Part shown: piece by piece, positions 1-10,741 of the stretch
Layout of the letters: each line of letters begins with the position of its first letter
Numbering within the stretch: position 1 is the first letter of the stretch
Assembly: GCF_040183065.1 (NCBI RefSeq)
Contig: NC_091123.1
Span: 107,048,821 to 107,112,820 of the forward strand
Direction of reading: 5' to 3'
Source: Periplaneta americana
Lineage: Eukaryota; Arthropoda; Insecta; Blattodea; Blattidae
Length of the DNA: 64,000 bases
Translations under genes and position numbers: made by a program
The notes under the pieces: model-generated
Databases searched by the model: none
What the model was told of the DNA's origin: nothing
What the model saw: the letters and a program-made list of their open reading frames with translations, nothing else

Positions 1-254
1 ACACATATACAATAATCAACATTATTTTACAGACATTAACTCAGATATGGAAATTTTACATATTAATAGGAAAGGTAAATTATTAAATATTATGGATTCT
101 ATCGAAATATACAAAGACAAATTCATAAATTCTCACAATTTGAATGAAAAAGCAATTTATGAAAAAAAATTCTCTTTGACCTTTATATTACTTCCTATTT
201 GAATAGTAAAAGACTAACGTAGTATTACTCAACTTAATTTCTGCCCTTTCCTTC
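1..254. other. AT-rich sequence, nothing recognised
   Basis: No coding frame, repeat family or structured element was recognised here. Confidence 0.5.
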
Positions 255-835
255 ATCTCATTGAGTCTCCTTTAAGCCAAGCAAGAACACGGTTCGAACA
301 ACTGAACCACATCGGTGAGTCATTTATCCAAGTTGCAATTTTGTCCATTCTTCTTTTATCTTTATTTTAAATATGGTCTGTGTTTATTTTTTGTCAGAAA
401 TATGTATATGCATCATAATATCAAATTTTTAAATATCAATTCAATTTTCATACTTTTATTCAATTTTATTATACATTATTACAGTTTCTTATATAATTTT
501 AGTTACCACTTACATATACAGAAGACATAACACATATTGCTTATTCAGAAATCAATTATATTTTATATTTTCAACTTTTCCAATCAATGAAAGACGTTTA
601 CAAAGTATAATAATTTAAGATAATCTTTCTATTTTCCCATTTGTCACTTTTTAATTTTTGAAATATAACTAATCAAATTATTAATTATAAATGTTTTCCT
701 TTTGCAGTCGTTGTAATTAGTCACTGAAGAGGAGAAGCATCTCCGAAACGTGTCTAACATCTTCAATAAACTTATTTTACTTATTAGTGTTCATACAACT
801 GTAACATATCAACTTTAATGTATTACATATTAATC
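255..835 (+). repeat. Diverged copy of the hammerhead-bearing repeat family
   Basis: Both ends match the arms of the palindrome at 8854-9228. The head has the shared string AGTCTCCTTTAAGCCA (about 264-280) and the tail has TGTTCATACAACTGTAA (about 789-805). About 350 bp of unrelated AT-rich DNA separates the head from the hammerhead-like core, so this copy looks interrupted or highly diverged. No coding capacity is seen. The family is unnamed here; a Penelope-like terminal repeat or a SINE are both possible. Confidence 0.5.
722..758 (+). ncRNA. Hammerhead-ribozyme-like core
   Basis: The core reads CTGAAGA (724-730), matching CUGANGA with the variable base at position 7. Stem II is GGAG/CTCC (731-734 with 741-744) around loop AAGCAT, followed by GAAAC (745-749). 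A two-base loop and GTC (752-754) allow a two-base-pair stem III. Stem I is poor here because the bases after GTC (TAAC) pair badly with the bases before the core, so this copy may be inactive. The motif layout is established for the hammerhead family; activity is inference. Confidence 0.45.
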
Positions 836-875
836 AATTTAACAAATATAAACCTTGTGAGCGTTTTGAAGTAGG

Positions 876-1080
876 GTGAAACGAGCGTTGAGCGACTGCC
901 TCCGATTTTGGAATAGACACCGACACACTCGAACTGCCAACATAGAAAACAAAAAAAAAATCACACTCAATCGCTTTCACCTTCATCTTGACGGGATAAT
1001 AAAAACCTAAACGAACCTAACCTAACCTAAGTGCGTCGGAATCTATTCCAAAATCGGCGGAAGTCGCTCAACGCTCATTT
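876..1080. mobile_element. Foldback (MITE-like) element
   Basis: The arms at about 878-930 and 1028-1080 are inverted copies sharing GAGCGTTGAGCGACT and GATTTTGGAATAGA. The roughly 100-bp spacer has an A-run and three consecutive CCTAA units (1016-1030) plus one detached unit. No open frame is present. No clear target duplication was identified, so the class is unknown. Confidence 0.7.
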
Positions 1081-1345
1081 AACCATTTATTTAAAATGAG
1101 TGAGTAAATATTTAAAGAAAGAATATTATGATTTACGTATTATTCATTAACAAAGTTTATGAAATGGCAACCATTTTGAATTTTAGGTATTAAACTAACA
1201 TTTCGCCAAAGAGAAATGAATACAAATAAGTAATAATAAGACAGGAAATAAAAAAATACACGAGCAGCAAAATCACAATGTAATAAGAGAAAGTAATATA
1301 AACTCTCCAAACTTGCGTAAGGCAGCGCCTCGTTACTCACCTGAT

Positions 1346-1346
<1 letters not shown>

Positions 1347-1406
<60 letters not shown>
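1347..1406. repeat. (AAT)n microsatellite
   Basis: About 20 perfect AAT units. The poly-leucine frame it creates on the minus strand is not a gene. Confidence 0.97.
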
Positions 1407-1408
<2 letters not shown>

Positions 1409-1409
1409 T

Positions 1410-4400
1410 TTGACCTGTTTGTTTTAACGAAGAAAGAGAACGCATCCTTCTGTCAGAACTCGAGAAACAAAAACCTATTATTACAAGAATAGAATGCTGG
1501 AAATTATCCAGTATTTGCCTTGTTCGGTCTTAAGTAAGGAGTTTTAACAAATTTTATCATTTCCTTAATGATTGACTTAAAATTTTCACCTCACAGATTT
1601 ACATATTATTACCTCATATCTGTCCGTTAATTGTTCATAAGTAATTACATTTTGTAAATTTCTGAGAAATGTAGACTGAATTAAAAAATAATGTCTAGCA
1701 ATCTGCCCTTTTATTCTGGTGATTATAGCAGTTTTAGTATAGCAGTGTAATTGCTAAATTCCTTATTAAGTATTTCATTGTCAGATTTTTTACACTGCTT
1801 TATACACTCTGAAGACGGAAGTAGTTTAAATGATACAGACATACTTATCTAAATGTCTAAAAGGACAAATTACTTTTAAAGCAATAGATGATGATGTATT
1901 TCCCAAATCTTTTGTTAGAGAGTACATCTTTCATATAGGAATGTAGTTAGGAATTCTTCTACGAATGCCTTGCCTTTTGTTTATATGCCAGTGCTTCTTC
2001 AACAGCTGAACAAGCCACTCCTCACTACTTCGAGTAGCATGTGTGGTTTCACGACACGAAATTGGAACGAACGTTGGGAACATGTATTTTTTTATTCTGC
2101 CTCCATATAAAAGAAATTCTGTTTGTAGAAGTAACTGCTTTCTGCCAGTACTGCTGTAAGCCTCGAGTTGAAAATGATCTAGTATGAGGAAATTTTTTTC
2201 TTACCCCTTCTGGTTGTAACTTCTCAATCTGTCAAAACACAAAGCGCCGTGTTCTTATTTCTACTTCGTTACTAAGGAATTAGAATGTTGATTAGAGGAA
2301 GAAAATATTGTTGCTTACATCTTAAGTCTAATACCCGTGATTGGCTCCTAGTCAAAAAACTTACACGACGCAGGAAAGTATTTACCTTAGTATCATAACT
2401 TCGTATTTATGAAAAAAAAAAAAAAATGAATTTTAGTTGGTACATACAATGATAAAACATCTAACTTGACTCATATGTACAGGGACATCATTTTATTTTT
2501 ACTTCAATTTTTATTGTACCTGAGTTTTTGTATGTACTTCACTCCCATCCCCTCTATTAGTAAACTTCCAATCGTCCTCCTCACAGAACCAAGGCCGCGT
2601 ATGCAGTCAAACTCGCCTTAAACAGTACTGAGTTAGTGAGTTTAGTACGTTCCAGATACATGTTCGCGTTTTTCAGTGACGAAAGAGCTTTCAATATTGA
2701 ATCATATTTTCGCACAGGCACTGTCGTCCGTTTGCCTACATCTCATCCCGGTTTCCCCCACCCGCTTCTGCTCGCCCATCTGTAAAGGCTAATGGGTCGG
2801 CTGTCTTAGCTCTTTTCTGAAAACATTAATATTAATATCTGTTAGGAAATGGGCGTCTACGTAATATTATAAAACTGTTCAAAATAACTTAAATAAAAGG
2901 CCCCCGTTAAATAATAATTAACTGTCACGAGATTTCTCCCCATTCTACGACCCTGCGACAAAACCACTTGGACGGACAGTAGATAGCATGTCTGAGTAAT
3001 TTTATCTTTTCGGATGGGGCAGAAATGAAGATTGAATTTACAGTACGTAAGGTGCTCTGTTATAGAGTAGAGATATAGAATTATTTCAACATGAGTTACT
3101 AGTACGATAATCTATAGTGCGATAATATGCACAAAAGAACTGAAGCCTGTATCGAAATCAACGGCCACCATTTTCAAAAATATGTTCAAATATCCATATT
3201 ATGATTATTTTTTAATTTAACTTCATTCTCTAAATTGTACGCTAATGTGCTGTAGACAGTATAATATACACTGCATAATGAATACGTCCGAATGGATAGC
3301 TCAGTTCGTGAGTAAAAACACTTATTGCTAATACAGTACTGTACTTTGATTACACAAAAACCTAATGAAATTATCAAACTCAAAATCGCGAGATTTCCCA
3401 GTTTACGTAAATGGTTGAACTACTTTTCTTCCCTCCTATACCTAGTAAAGTGATTTATTTTACGCCAGTATCATCGAACTCCAGTCGTGGAAGGAGATAG
3501 CAAACGGTGCTTCCGGTTCTAAACAGTTAATCTAAAGGTATAGCCAGATTGATATTAAAAATGTTAGTAAAATAAAATGATGTCCCTGTACAACTTTGTG
3601 CAAAAGAAAAGGTACTTTCATATTTGTTATTTACTATAAAAGCGGAAGATTCAATGAGTAATACCAAGGTGGTCTGTTCTTGTAACAAGTTGGCGTCGCT
3701 TGACCTTGAGCTTGTTGTTCACGCAAGCAAGTGGTATGGTTTCTGTACCCTCAGTGTGTGTGTGGTTAAACAAAAGATAGGAATAACACCTCTGTCCGAC
3801 AGCGATTGACTTTACACGGGAGTTTAAAATAATTTAATTAATTAGAAAAGAACTACTTCCTAAAAAAAAAAAACGAATGCACAGGTACAGTGAAGAATTC
3901 ACTGGTGGCCGGTAGAATTTCTCCCTCCCCGAATTTCTCCCGTAATTTCAGTTTTTTAAATTAAGTAGTATAATTTACACAAAAGAACAATTAACACTGG
4001 CTTTATATGACAATTTTATACAGAAAGGTAGTTACCTATTCGTATTCACCATGTTTTACGTAATAGTATCAATATTTTTAAGTTATTGCCTTTATTAACA
4101 TTTAGTAGTAATGTAGGTATATTGACGAATGAAAGCTTTATTTTTCTAATTGATCCTATTTTTCTATATTCGCTTTCATAACTGCCTTTGGTGCTGTTAG
4201 GTAAGATCTGAATTATTATCGTTTCTTTTGCTGTTAGTGTCAGTCCCCTCTCCCCGCCCGGTATAGTATAAATCTTCCCCCCTCTGGAAATAAGATCTGA
4301 ATTCAACACTAGTTAGGTCTACTTTAATGAGTGACGATATGTTTAACACGAAACAGTAAGTACAACAGTGGGGGGAATCATGTACTGAGAATCAGTGACT

Positions 4401-4490
4401 CGAAGCTGCGGTTAACCAATCCTCATTTCAGTCACATACTATTGTTTATTGTACGATTAGTCTAAAAGCAACACTATTTTAGTCAGCGAT
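1410..4490. other. Long AT-rich intergenic stretch
   Basis: No coding exon, transposase motif or structured repeat was recognised in about 3 kb. Short frames at 3186-3383 (-), 3624-3809 (+) and 4046-4309 (-) have no family resemblance and look random. Confidence 0.5.
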
Positions 4491-4492
4491 AT

Positions 4493-4640
4493 ATGCAATG
4501 GAGAGGCAAAGGAACTGGCCATCCTAACCCATTGTCTCCTTGCTTAGTTGCTTCATGAGTGATGCTTTATTGGTGTCAGTTGTGATGTTACAAGCAGTCT
4601 TCGGACTGTTGACTGTACATACATTGCTGATTTAGATATA
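4493..4640 (-). repeat. SINE-like interspersed repeat, family A
   Basis: On the minus strand this reads like the repeats at 14224-14380 and 49685-49805, with shared pieces such as CAACAGTCCGAAGACTG and CATGAAGCAACTAAG. Three copies in two orientations show a dispersed family. No promoter boxes were identified with confidence. Confidence 0.6.
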
Positions 4641-5042
4641 CATGACTGATCATGAAGAAGAAAGCGTTATCATTCCATCATTGCTCCGTTATGCCTTATC
4701 ATCGTCTTTGAATAATCTCTGTAGTTGTAATATAAATTGTTAATTATTATTTGGGATCAATAAATTATGGATTATTGTTGTCGTGTGTTCTTACATATTC
4801 AATCGGAAGGTCCTCCCTGACATTCTTTACCACTATATTAAACATGTTAATATTTTATTTAATGAATTTAAATAATTAAGATAATCGTTAAAAAAATAAG
4901 CATTAAACAAAATAAGCGCGACATGCGACTTCTGATGTGTGATTTGTTGACGTTAAGCTTAAAACTACGTATCTTTTCGCATTTGTAGGAACTAGATCTA
5001 ACGAATGTCGAGTCAAACGTTGGTCTTAGTTAAATGGATTAA
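4641..5042. other. AT-rich, nothing recognised
   Basis: No feature was recognised. The last three bases (TAA, 5040-5042) are the left target duplication of the next element. Confidence 0.4.
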
Positions 5043-6151
5043 TGCCCACGTGCATGAACGTCGGTTAGTGTAACTATCGGTTAAATTTGTCACCTAACCC
5101 CTGGTTAAGCATTTTACGGTGCCTCCACCTCAGTTAGGACTTAAATAGGAGGTTAACCACGGTAGTCTCTAACCGGCCATATTCGAGCGATTAAGGAAAT
5201 AACCAGTGCTTAGTAGGGCAAGTAAAACAAAATGGCGGCCAGATCCACAGGTTATTATTTTGAAGTCGATTATTATTGCACGGTACTTGAATTACTTGGA
5301 TAGAGATGATGGTGAGCGTGAAGTTTCTTTAGTGGAAAGAGAGAATTCTTACGAGGAATTAGGTGACAGAAAATTTCAGAAGGGATTTCGTTTATCAAAA
5401 TCTAGTTTCATTTCTGCTGCAACAAATGGGTCACTTGAAATGACATGAAAACAGTCATATTTCTCCTATGAATCGGCTGTTTATATTACGATTCTATGTA
5501 AGTAACTATTATTATTTTGAGAGGGAGCACTCGAATATCTCTTTCTCTATGTCACTGACTGAATGAGAGGTTATGGATGGATCTTAGAATAATGTACAGT
5601 TCCATGGTGTAAATGGGATCCTGAATAGTACACACATTTCTGCTAATCTTCTGCATTCTTTTCCTTTATGGACATTCCATCTTTTTATATAATATATTTA
5701 AATTTCGTAATTAAATCTATCGATACTTCAACCTCATATTGGGATGTAATCATTTTTGCATTCAAGTTTTAATTTTGTATGATTTTAACCTAACAGCACA
5801 GAAAAACAAAGAAATGCAACTCTCAAACATATCAGCGCCCAAAGCAAACAAATGCATCTAGAAAATATAGAACACCTTCGTTTCGATGTAGAACAGAGTA
5901 ACAGCAGTCGTTTTTAGATGTTGACTATTATCTTTGCAGAGGTATGGATGCTTTCCTTTAGTTATTTTGTAGAAACAGTGTACCACCGTAGACATTTACT
6001 CTGGTTAAATGAGGTGTCAGCTAACCATGTTTAAGTAATCGGTGATTATGAATGGTGCACAGAAATTACGTTTTAACCACGGTTACTGTTTAATCGTAGT
6101 TTCGTATCCTATGATTACTGCGTTTTTAACAGAGGTTGATGCACTTCGGCG
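5043..6151 (+). mobile_element. PIF/Harbinger-like DNA transposon, internally deleted
   Basis: The left end TGCCCACGTGCAT and the reverse complement of the right end, CGCCGAAGTGCAT, form an imperfect terminal inverted repeat that continues with AAC-TC-GTTA on both sides. TAA lies immediately outside each end (5040-5042 and 6152-6154), as expected for the TWA target duplication of PIF/Harbinger. At 1.1 kb it is much shorter than an autonomous element and keeps only an N-terminal transposase piece. TAACC/GGTTA-type motifs recur in both flanks of the interior. Confidence 0.75.
5206..5448 (+). pseudogene. Harbinger-type transposase, N-terminal remnant
   Basis: An 80-codon frame includes an acidic/basic stretch DRDDGEREVSLVERENSYEE followed by FQKGFRLSKSSF. 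This resembles the HARBI1-type N-terminus, in which a short charged region precedes an FRLSK motif. The DDE catalytic core of the family (usually about 350 residues) is absent. It sits between terminal repeats with TAA duplications, which supports the assignment. It could be a first exon whose downstream exons were lost by internal deletion. Confidence 0.6.
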
Positions 6152-6433
6152 TAACCTTGTGTTTACTCATCTTCTACAAACTTTAACGTAAGTGAATATT
6201 AGCCCTATATTGCATTTTTTTTACAGAGGAGGGACCCGAAGAGTTGCACCTCAGCCTGAGGCTTTTTGTGCTTGCCACTCCTGATCTGTGACTGATATTT
6301 GTCGTCGAACAGTCGTTCTTTTCTATGACTACAGCACGCTGCACCGTGAACTTAACCAGGGTTATGGTAATGAAGATAGTAATTTAATGATGGCGAAATG
6401 AGTGAGAGTTCCAACGTCAAAAGTTTTGTTTAG
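6152..6433. other. Spacer, nothing recognised
   Basis: No gene or named repeat was identified. The segment around 6228-6290 may belong to a dispersed repeat, but this could not be supported inside the window. Confidence 0.3.
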
Positions 6434-6667
6434 TTATTATTTAACGACGTTGTATCAACTACTGGGTTATTTAGCGTCGATGGGATTGGTGATAGTGAGA
6501 TGAAATCAATGATTCGCCATAGATTACCTGACATTCGCCTTACGGTTTGGGAAAACCTCGGAATAAACCCAACCAGGTAATGAGATCAATTGGAAATCGA
6601 ACCTGCGCCCGAGCGCATCTCTCGATCGGCAGGCAAGCACCTCAGTCGACTGAGCTACTCCGATGGC
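6434..6667 (-). repeat. tRNA-headed SINE (minus strand)
   Basis: On the plus strand it opens with a TTATTTAACGACG-type head and ends in a tRNA-like segment that reads, on the minus strand, GAGTAGCTCAGTCGACTGAG (A-box-like). GATTTCCAATT lies where a B box would be, so the B box is degraded. It resembles the copy at 61786-62049. RNA polymerase III boxes and the shared body identify it as a SINE; it has no coding role. Confidence 0.8.
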
Positions 6668-6812
6668 TCACCGAAAGTTATCCAGCAATTCTGTTTCAGT
6701 TGGTTGAGAGAAAACCTAGGAAATAACCTCAACCAAGGAACTTTCCCATCCAAGAATTGAACCCTGGCCCCTCTCATTTCACGGTCTGACATGCTGACCA
6801 TTAGTTCACGAA
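6668..6812 (-). repeat. Second SINE fragment abutting the first
   Basis: The motifs GAAAGTTATCCAGCA and AACCTCAACCA, then a GAATTGAACC-type B-box complement, match the copy at 41771-42023. It begins directly at the end of the previous SINE, so one was probably inserted into or recombined with the other. Confidence 0.75.
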
Positions 6813-8544
6813 GATTCATATTGGAGAAATTTCAATTTGCAGTCCTTTACTTGCTTACAAAGTTCAGACCAAACCTGTAGGCCTATTTTCTTCTCTGCAT
6901 TCGTGTTCATGTGAAGTAATTGGTGACATGAACGTCTTACGTTATTACTAACGTATTCTTCTCTCGATGTAATATCCATTCGTATCTCATTTAGCTGATG
7001 GCTTATCGTCAGAGGAATCCAGGGTTCGATTTAAGCAATTCCAATGAGGTTTGTATTGAAAAAACAGTTGTAGGGAATATTTGATCCGGATATTTCGCTT
7101 TCTCTGCCAATCTCATTTTCATCATTACCCCACTATTGCTCATCTCTGAATGGTCTGCGTTGTTGAAACGAAATATTGAACAAAGGGTTTGTGGTCTGTC
7201 TATTGCAGTGTTTCAACCTTTTCTGACTGGCGCTTCCCTTTGTAAGCTCTGCAGATCCTATGCCGCCCTACATTTATTTCATATATTTTATTCTCGAAAA
7301 ATCTTGTATTTGGGAATGATGTAGAATAAATTAGAGGGTTTCAATATTCTTATTAGTAGGAACAGTAGGCTAACTAATTTTAACAAAAATTCAGTATTTT
7401 AAAAATGTGTGTGACTGAAACAAAAAGTCTTACTGCAAATTATTTCCATTCACATTAACTTACCTGGAAAACATTAAAAAAACAATAATTTGCATTGAAA
7501 TGCGTAAGAACTAAACTCTATCCACTTTTAGCAGATTTTTTGTCCATAATTATGTGATAAAATTCGCAAGTACACAGAACATCAATGAGGCAGTTGATTT
7601 GTTTTTCTTTAAGGGGCTTCTTAATGTTCGGTGTCTGACGGTTAAAGCACACCTGAGGTCACTCTCCACGCCCAAACGACTGCGGTGTTCCTTTTTGGCC
7701 AGTGTTGAAAATTGTCAGCTATACAAAAAACCCACTTACTCCAAGTTTTAATATGTAGCCGATATTAATTTCTCCTGTAAATCTCTCACTCTCCCTATTG
7801 GGGGCTCGCACCCTAGGTTTGGAACCACTGATATATTGTATGGTATGTAATCTTAGTGGCTACGTAGGCCTACAGAAATAGACTTTTTGTACATTCTGTA
7901 TTAAATAGTCACTGTCCAAACCCTGTGGGCCGTATTAATAGATTCTATATGATTAGAGTGTATTCTCTGCTTTGAATTAACATTGCATATTTCCGTCCTC
8001 AAGTAAATGCCTCAGGAGTAAGAGTTTCCAAGTGAATTGCTCTTTGTATGGCCATAATGATGCCTTTGAAGATATTACGCTTCCTTGAGGTGCACTTCCA
8101 GTAGCCCTTATCATAGACCGCAAGCTTTAATTTGCATAAATAACGATCTCATATGAAGATATAGGCCTATGTTGTTCTTTCAAGGAATGGAGTAAATAGT
8201 ATTCGCATTCGTGGTGTGTCTATGAATTTTTAAGACATTTTCTTGAAGATCTAACTGCAGTGCATTGTCAATTCTGTATAGTCCAGAGCTGATACCTGAT
8301 TGCTTGTTGTGTGGTGCCTTTCTGAATATTCTGGCGTCGCGTCGTTCACTACAAGATTACCATGCTTACTTGAACAGGGAAATATTACTCATGGAGATCT
8401 CACGGAGATAGTTGTACGTTTGTTTACCGGTAGTTACCCGATACTACAGCACTGGTCCCAAAGATGTGGATTATGATCAATCATGGCGGAATAAACGGGA
8501 GTACAGTACATGGAGCAAATCTGCTCCAAAACTTTCACTATCCA
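6813..8544. other. AT-rich stretch, nothing recognised
   Basis: Short frames at 7136-7324 and 7554-7751 have no recognisable family and no splice or promoter support. TAGGCCTA occurs at 6878, 7865 and 8162. Confidence 0.45.
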
Positions 8545-8640
8545 CTACAAAATTCTCTTGAATTCGCAGAGATTCGAACACGGATCTCTAGCATGAAAAC
8601 CTGATTTTCTAGCTGTTAGATTAACAGCATTTCGATCTTA
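8545..8640 (-). repeat. tRNA-like SINE fragment
   Basis: On the minus strand CGTGTTCGAATCTC resembles a tRNA T-arm/B box, and an A-box-like segment can be placed about 45 nt upstream. The acceptor stem does not close, so it is not a functional tRNA gene. Confidence 0.4.
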
Positions 8641-8936
8641 ATTAACGTACTTCTATTCCAATTTTATTTTCATAATAATATACTATTACGAATATATTAA
8701 ATGCAAGAATTGATTGTGATTTTATTTTATAGGCCTAATATAGTTATTTATTTATAATTAACAAAGGTTAAACGTATTTTAAATGAGTTAATACACTTTA
8801 ATTATTTGAATTTACACAAGTAAGGTCAAATTCAACAGTGTTCATAAATGAGATATTAAGTATACAGAGAAATAATTTATTACAGTTGTATGAACAATTT
8901 TTAATAATTGTTAAAATTAATATAATCGGTTAAAAA

Positions 8937-8976
8937 CCAGACATGTTTCGGAGGAATGCACCTCCATCTTCAGTGA
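8937..8976 (-). ncRNA. Hammerhead-ribozyme-like core, left arm
   Basis: On the minus strand CTGAAGA (8973-8967) is followed by an unpaired T, stem II GGAGG/CCTCC around TGCATT, then GAAAC, a two-base loop and GTC (8942-8940). TCA before the core pairs with TGG after GTC through A-U, C-G and a U-G wobble, giving a short stem I. This is the order expected of a type I hammerhead with a minimal stem III. Confidence 0.5.
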
Positions 8977-9104
8977 CAATACCACGACGCTGGATCTGAT
9001 TTTCGACTGCGTATCGTGGCTTAAAGGAGACTAGTCACTGTCACTGGTCAGTCTCCTTTAAGCCACGATACGCAGTCGAACATCAGATCCAGCGTCGTGG
9101 TATT

Positions 9105-9146
9105 GCCACTGAAGATGGAGGTGCATTCCTCCGAAACATGTCTGGT
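9105..9146 (+). ncRNA. Hammerhead-ribozyme-like core, right arm
   Basis: CTGAAGA is at 9109-9115, stem II GGAGG/CCTCC at 9117-9121 and 9128-9132, GAAAC at 9133-9137, and GTC at 9140-9142. CCA before the core pairs with TGG after GTC (9143-9145), with a possible G-U extension. A two-base-pair stem III (A-U, C-G) closes over AT. Stem I is short, so efficient self-cleavage might need a dimer, as reported for minimal-stem hammerheads in retroelements. Confidence 0.55.
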
Positions 9147-9261
9147 TTTTAACTGATTATATTAATTTTAACAATTATTAAAATGTGTTCATACAACTGT
9201 AATAAATTATTTCTCTGTATACTTAATAACACTTTAATTAATTTGGAAACACGTTTGAAAT

Positions 9262-9780
9262 ACACTAAGGTCCGAAAGTCTTATGTTTGTATGTTGATGT
9301 GCATCCATTGTGAACATATCATAGCAGATGTGTGACAATGGTTATTACTTTACGTTCCAACTTGTTTAGTGATCCAGAACATCAGTTTGGGAACCATCAT
9401 TGTCGCGGCACAAAATGATGCGGCGCCATGTCCTGTGAGAAATTTTCCGCAGCAAAGGCGGTGTGATTTCCCTGTGGAGAATAATTAAGTAGCATGTCTC
9501 GAAACATCGATACCAGACAATTGAAGATTTGAAGCAAGTTGTTAGGGAGGCATTCAGGGAAATCACACCACCTTTGCTACGGAAAATTTCATACAGGACA
9601 TGGCGCCGCATCATTTTGTGCCGCGACAATGATGGTACCATACTGATGTTCTGGATCACTAATGAAGCTGAAACGTAAAGTATCAACCATTGTCACACAT
9701 CTGCTATGACATGTTCAAAATGGATGCACATAAACATACAAACATGGGGAGGGGGGTGACAAGACTTTCGGACCTTACTA
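9262..9780. mobile_element. Foldback element carrying a transposase C-terminus in each arm
   Basis: The inverted ends TAAGGTCCGAAAGTCTT (9266-9282) and their complement (9761-9777) close arms of about 200 bp around a roughly 80-bp spacer. Read on the plus strand from about 9523 to 9679, the right arm encodes IEDLKQVVREAF then ITPPLLRKISYRTWRRI. This is the classic C-terminal tail of Tc1/mariner-IS630 transposases. The left arm encodes the same tail on the minus strand. The catalytic region is absent, so the element is non-autonomous. Confidence 0.8.
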
Positions 9781-10231
9781 TAGAATGATTTATTATGTTA
9801 CCTCTTTTCTTATCTTTTGATGTACCTAATAATATGCCTGTCGAATTTCCCTGTTACAAGTCAGTTATATTTCACTAATTTGCTTCTCATTTCTACAAAA
9901 GTTATAACTCAATAAAAAGAGAAAAACAAAAAACAAATTCGTTGCGCGATAGACCACTGAGGGCGTAGGCATGGATAAATATATAATAGGACGCGAAACT
10001 TACTGAGTTTCCCGTAATACATGCTAGAGGCGCTAATGTAGAAATTGATCTTGCTGCCACCTGTTGGGCGGTGGAGAACTTATTACATACAGCAGCGCAC
10101 GAAGTAGCGAAAGTAAAAACTAATTACTCCATGAATTTAGCACAGCACCTAGTGACGAAAATGTTAAACTATGCAGGAAGTATTCCGTCCCTAACCCCTC
10201 ATAGATATTCTCAAACTAACCCAATTTTTAA
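9781..10231. other. No feature recognised
   Basis: Short frames only; nothing could be assigned. Confidence 0.3.
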
Positions 10232-10741
10232 ACTCAGAATAAATATGGGAAATGCCTGTTATTATTCACCTTCCGAGATCACATCCAATCCCTTCTTCGT
10301 AAGGCCAACGGGCTGATAGTTAGACACTATCCCATTCTGGCGGCCTTAACTCCTGACAACCTGGGGGTAGGACTTACCATGTATAAGGCCCTCATTCGCT
10401 CTGTCATTACCTATGCCGCACCCGCATGGGGGTTTGCGGCAGTGTCCCATCTCCGTAAACTCCAAGTTATCCAAAACCAGGTGATTCGACTCATTACCCA
10501 TCTCCCCCGAGTCGCCTCGAGAAGAAAGTTCCATGATGAACTAGAGTTGCCAACCATAGACGAGTTCATTGCTCGACTGGCTAGGAACCTGTATGCGGAA
10601 GCTCGTGCTAACCCCAACCCGCTCATATCTGGCCTCGGCCAGTATGATCCTAGGTTACGGCGTAGACACCAGACAGGTCCATTAGCTATACTATTGAGAC
10701 AGGAGGACAGGGAGGCTGGCGTTACTCCCAGGTTTTGGTAG
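10232..10741 (+). pseudogene. Jockey-type LINE reverse transcriptase, C-terminal part
   Basis: An open frame runs from a stop at 10229 to the stop at 10739-10741. It contains FRDHIQSLLRKANGLIVRHY, then MYKALIRSVITYAAPAWG, KLQVIQNQVIRLI and NPLISGL. These are the post-catalytic thumb-region motifs of Jockey-clade reverse transcriptases. The endonuclease and the YXDD-containing palm are missing, so it is a 5'-truncated copy, the normal result of target-primed insertion. The frame is otherwise uninterrupted, suggesting a fairly young copy. Confidence 0.85.

Larger units (their letters stand above)
8854..9228. mobile_element. Near-perfect 375-bp palindrome (foldback repeat)
   Basis: The arms run from 8854 to the centre near 9041 and back to 9228, with ends ATTAAGTATACAGAG and its complement. 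The centre is GACTAGTCACTGTCACTGGTC, with almost no spacer. Each arm is a copy of the repeat also seen at 255-835. The two arms differ at scattered bases, so they have diverged since the inverted duplication. A hammerhead-like core sits in each arm. Confidence 0.9.

Noticed and set aside
1140..1445. 101-codon minus frame with a long leucine run
   Set aside because: The run is the (AAT)n microsatellite read on the other strand; the flanks have no motif.
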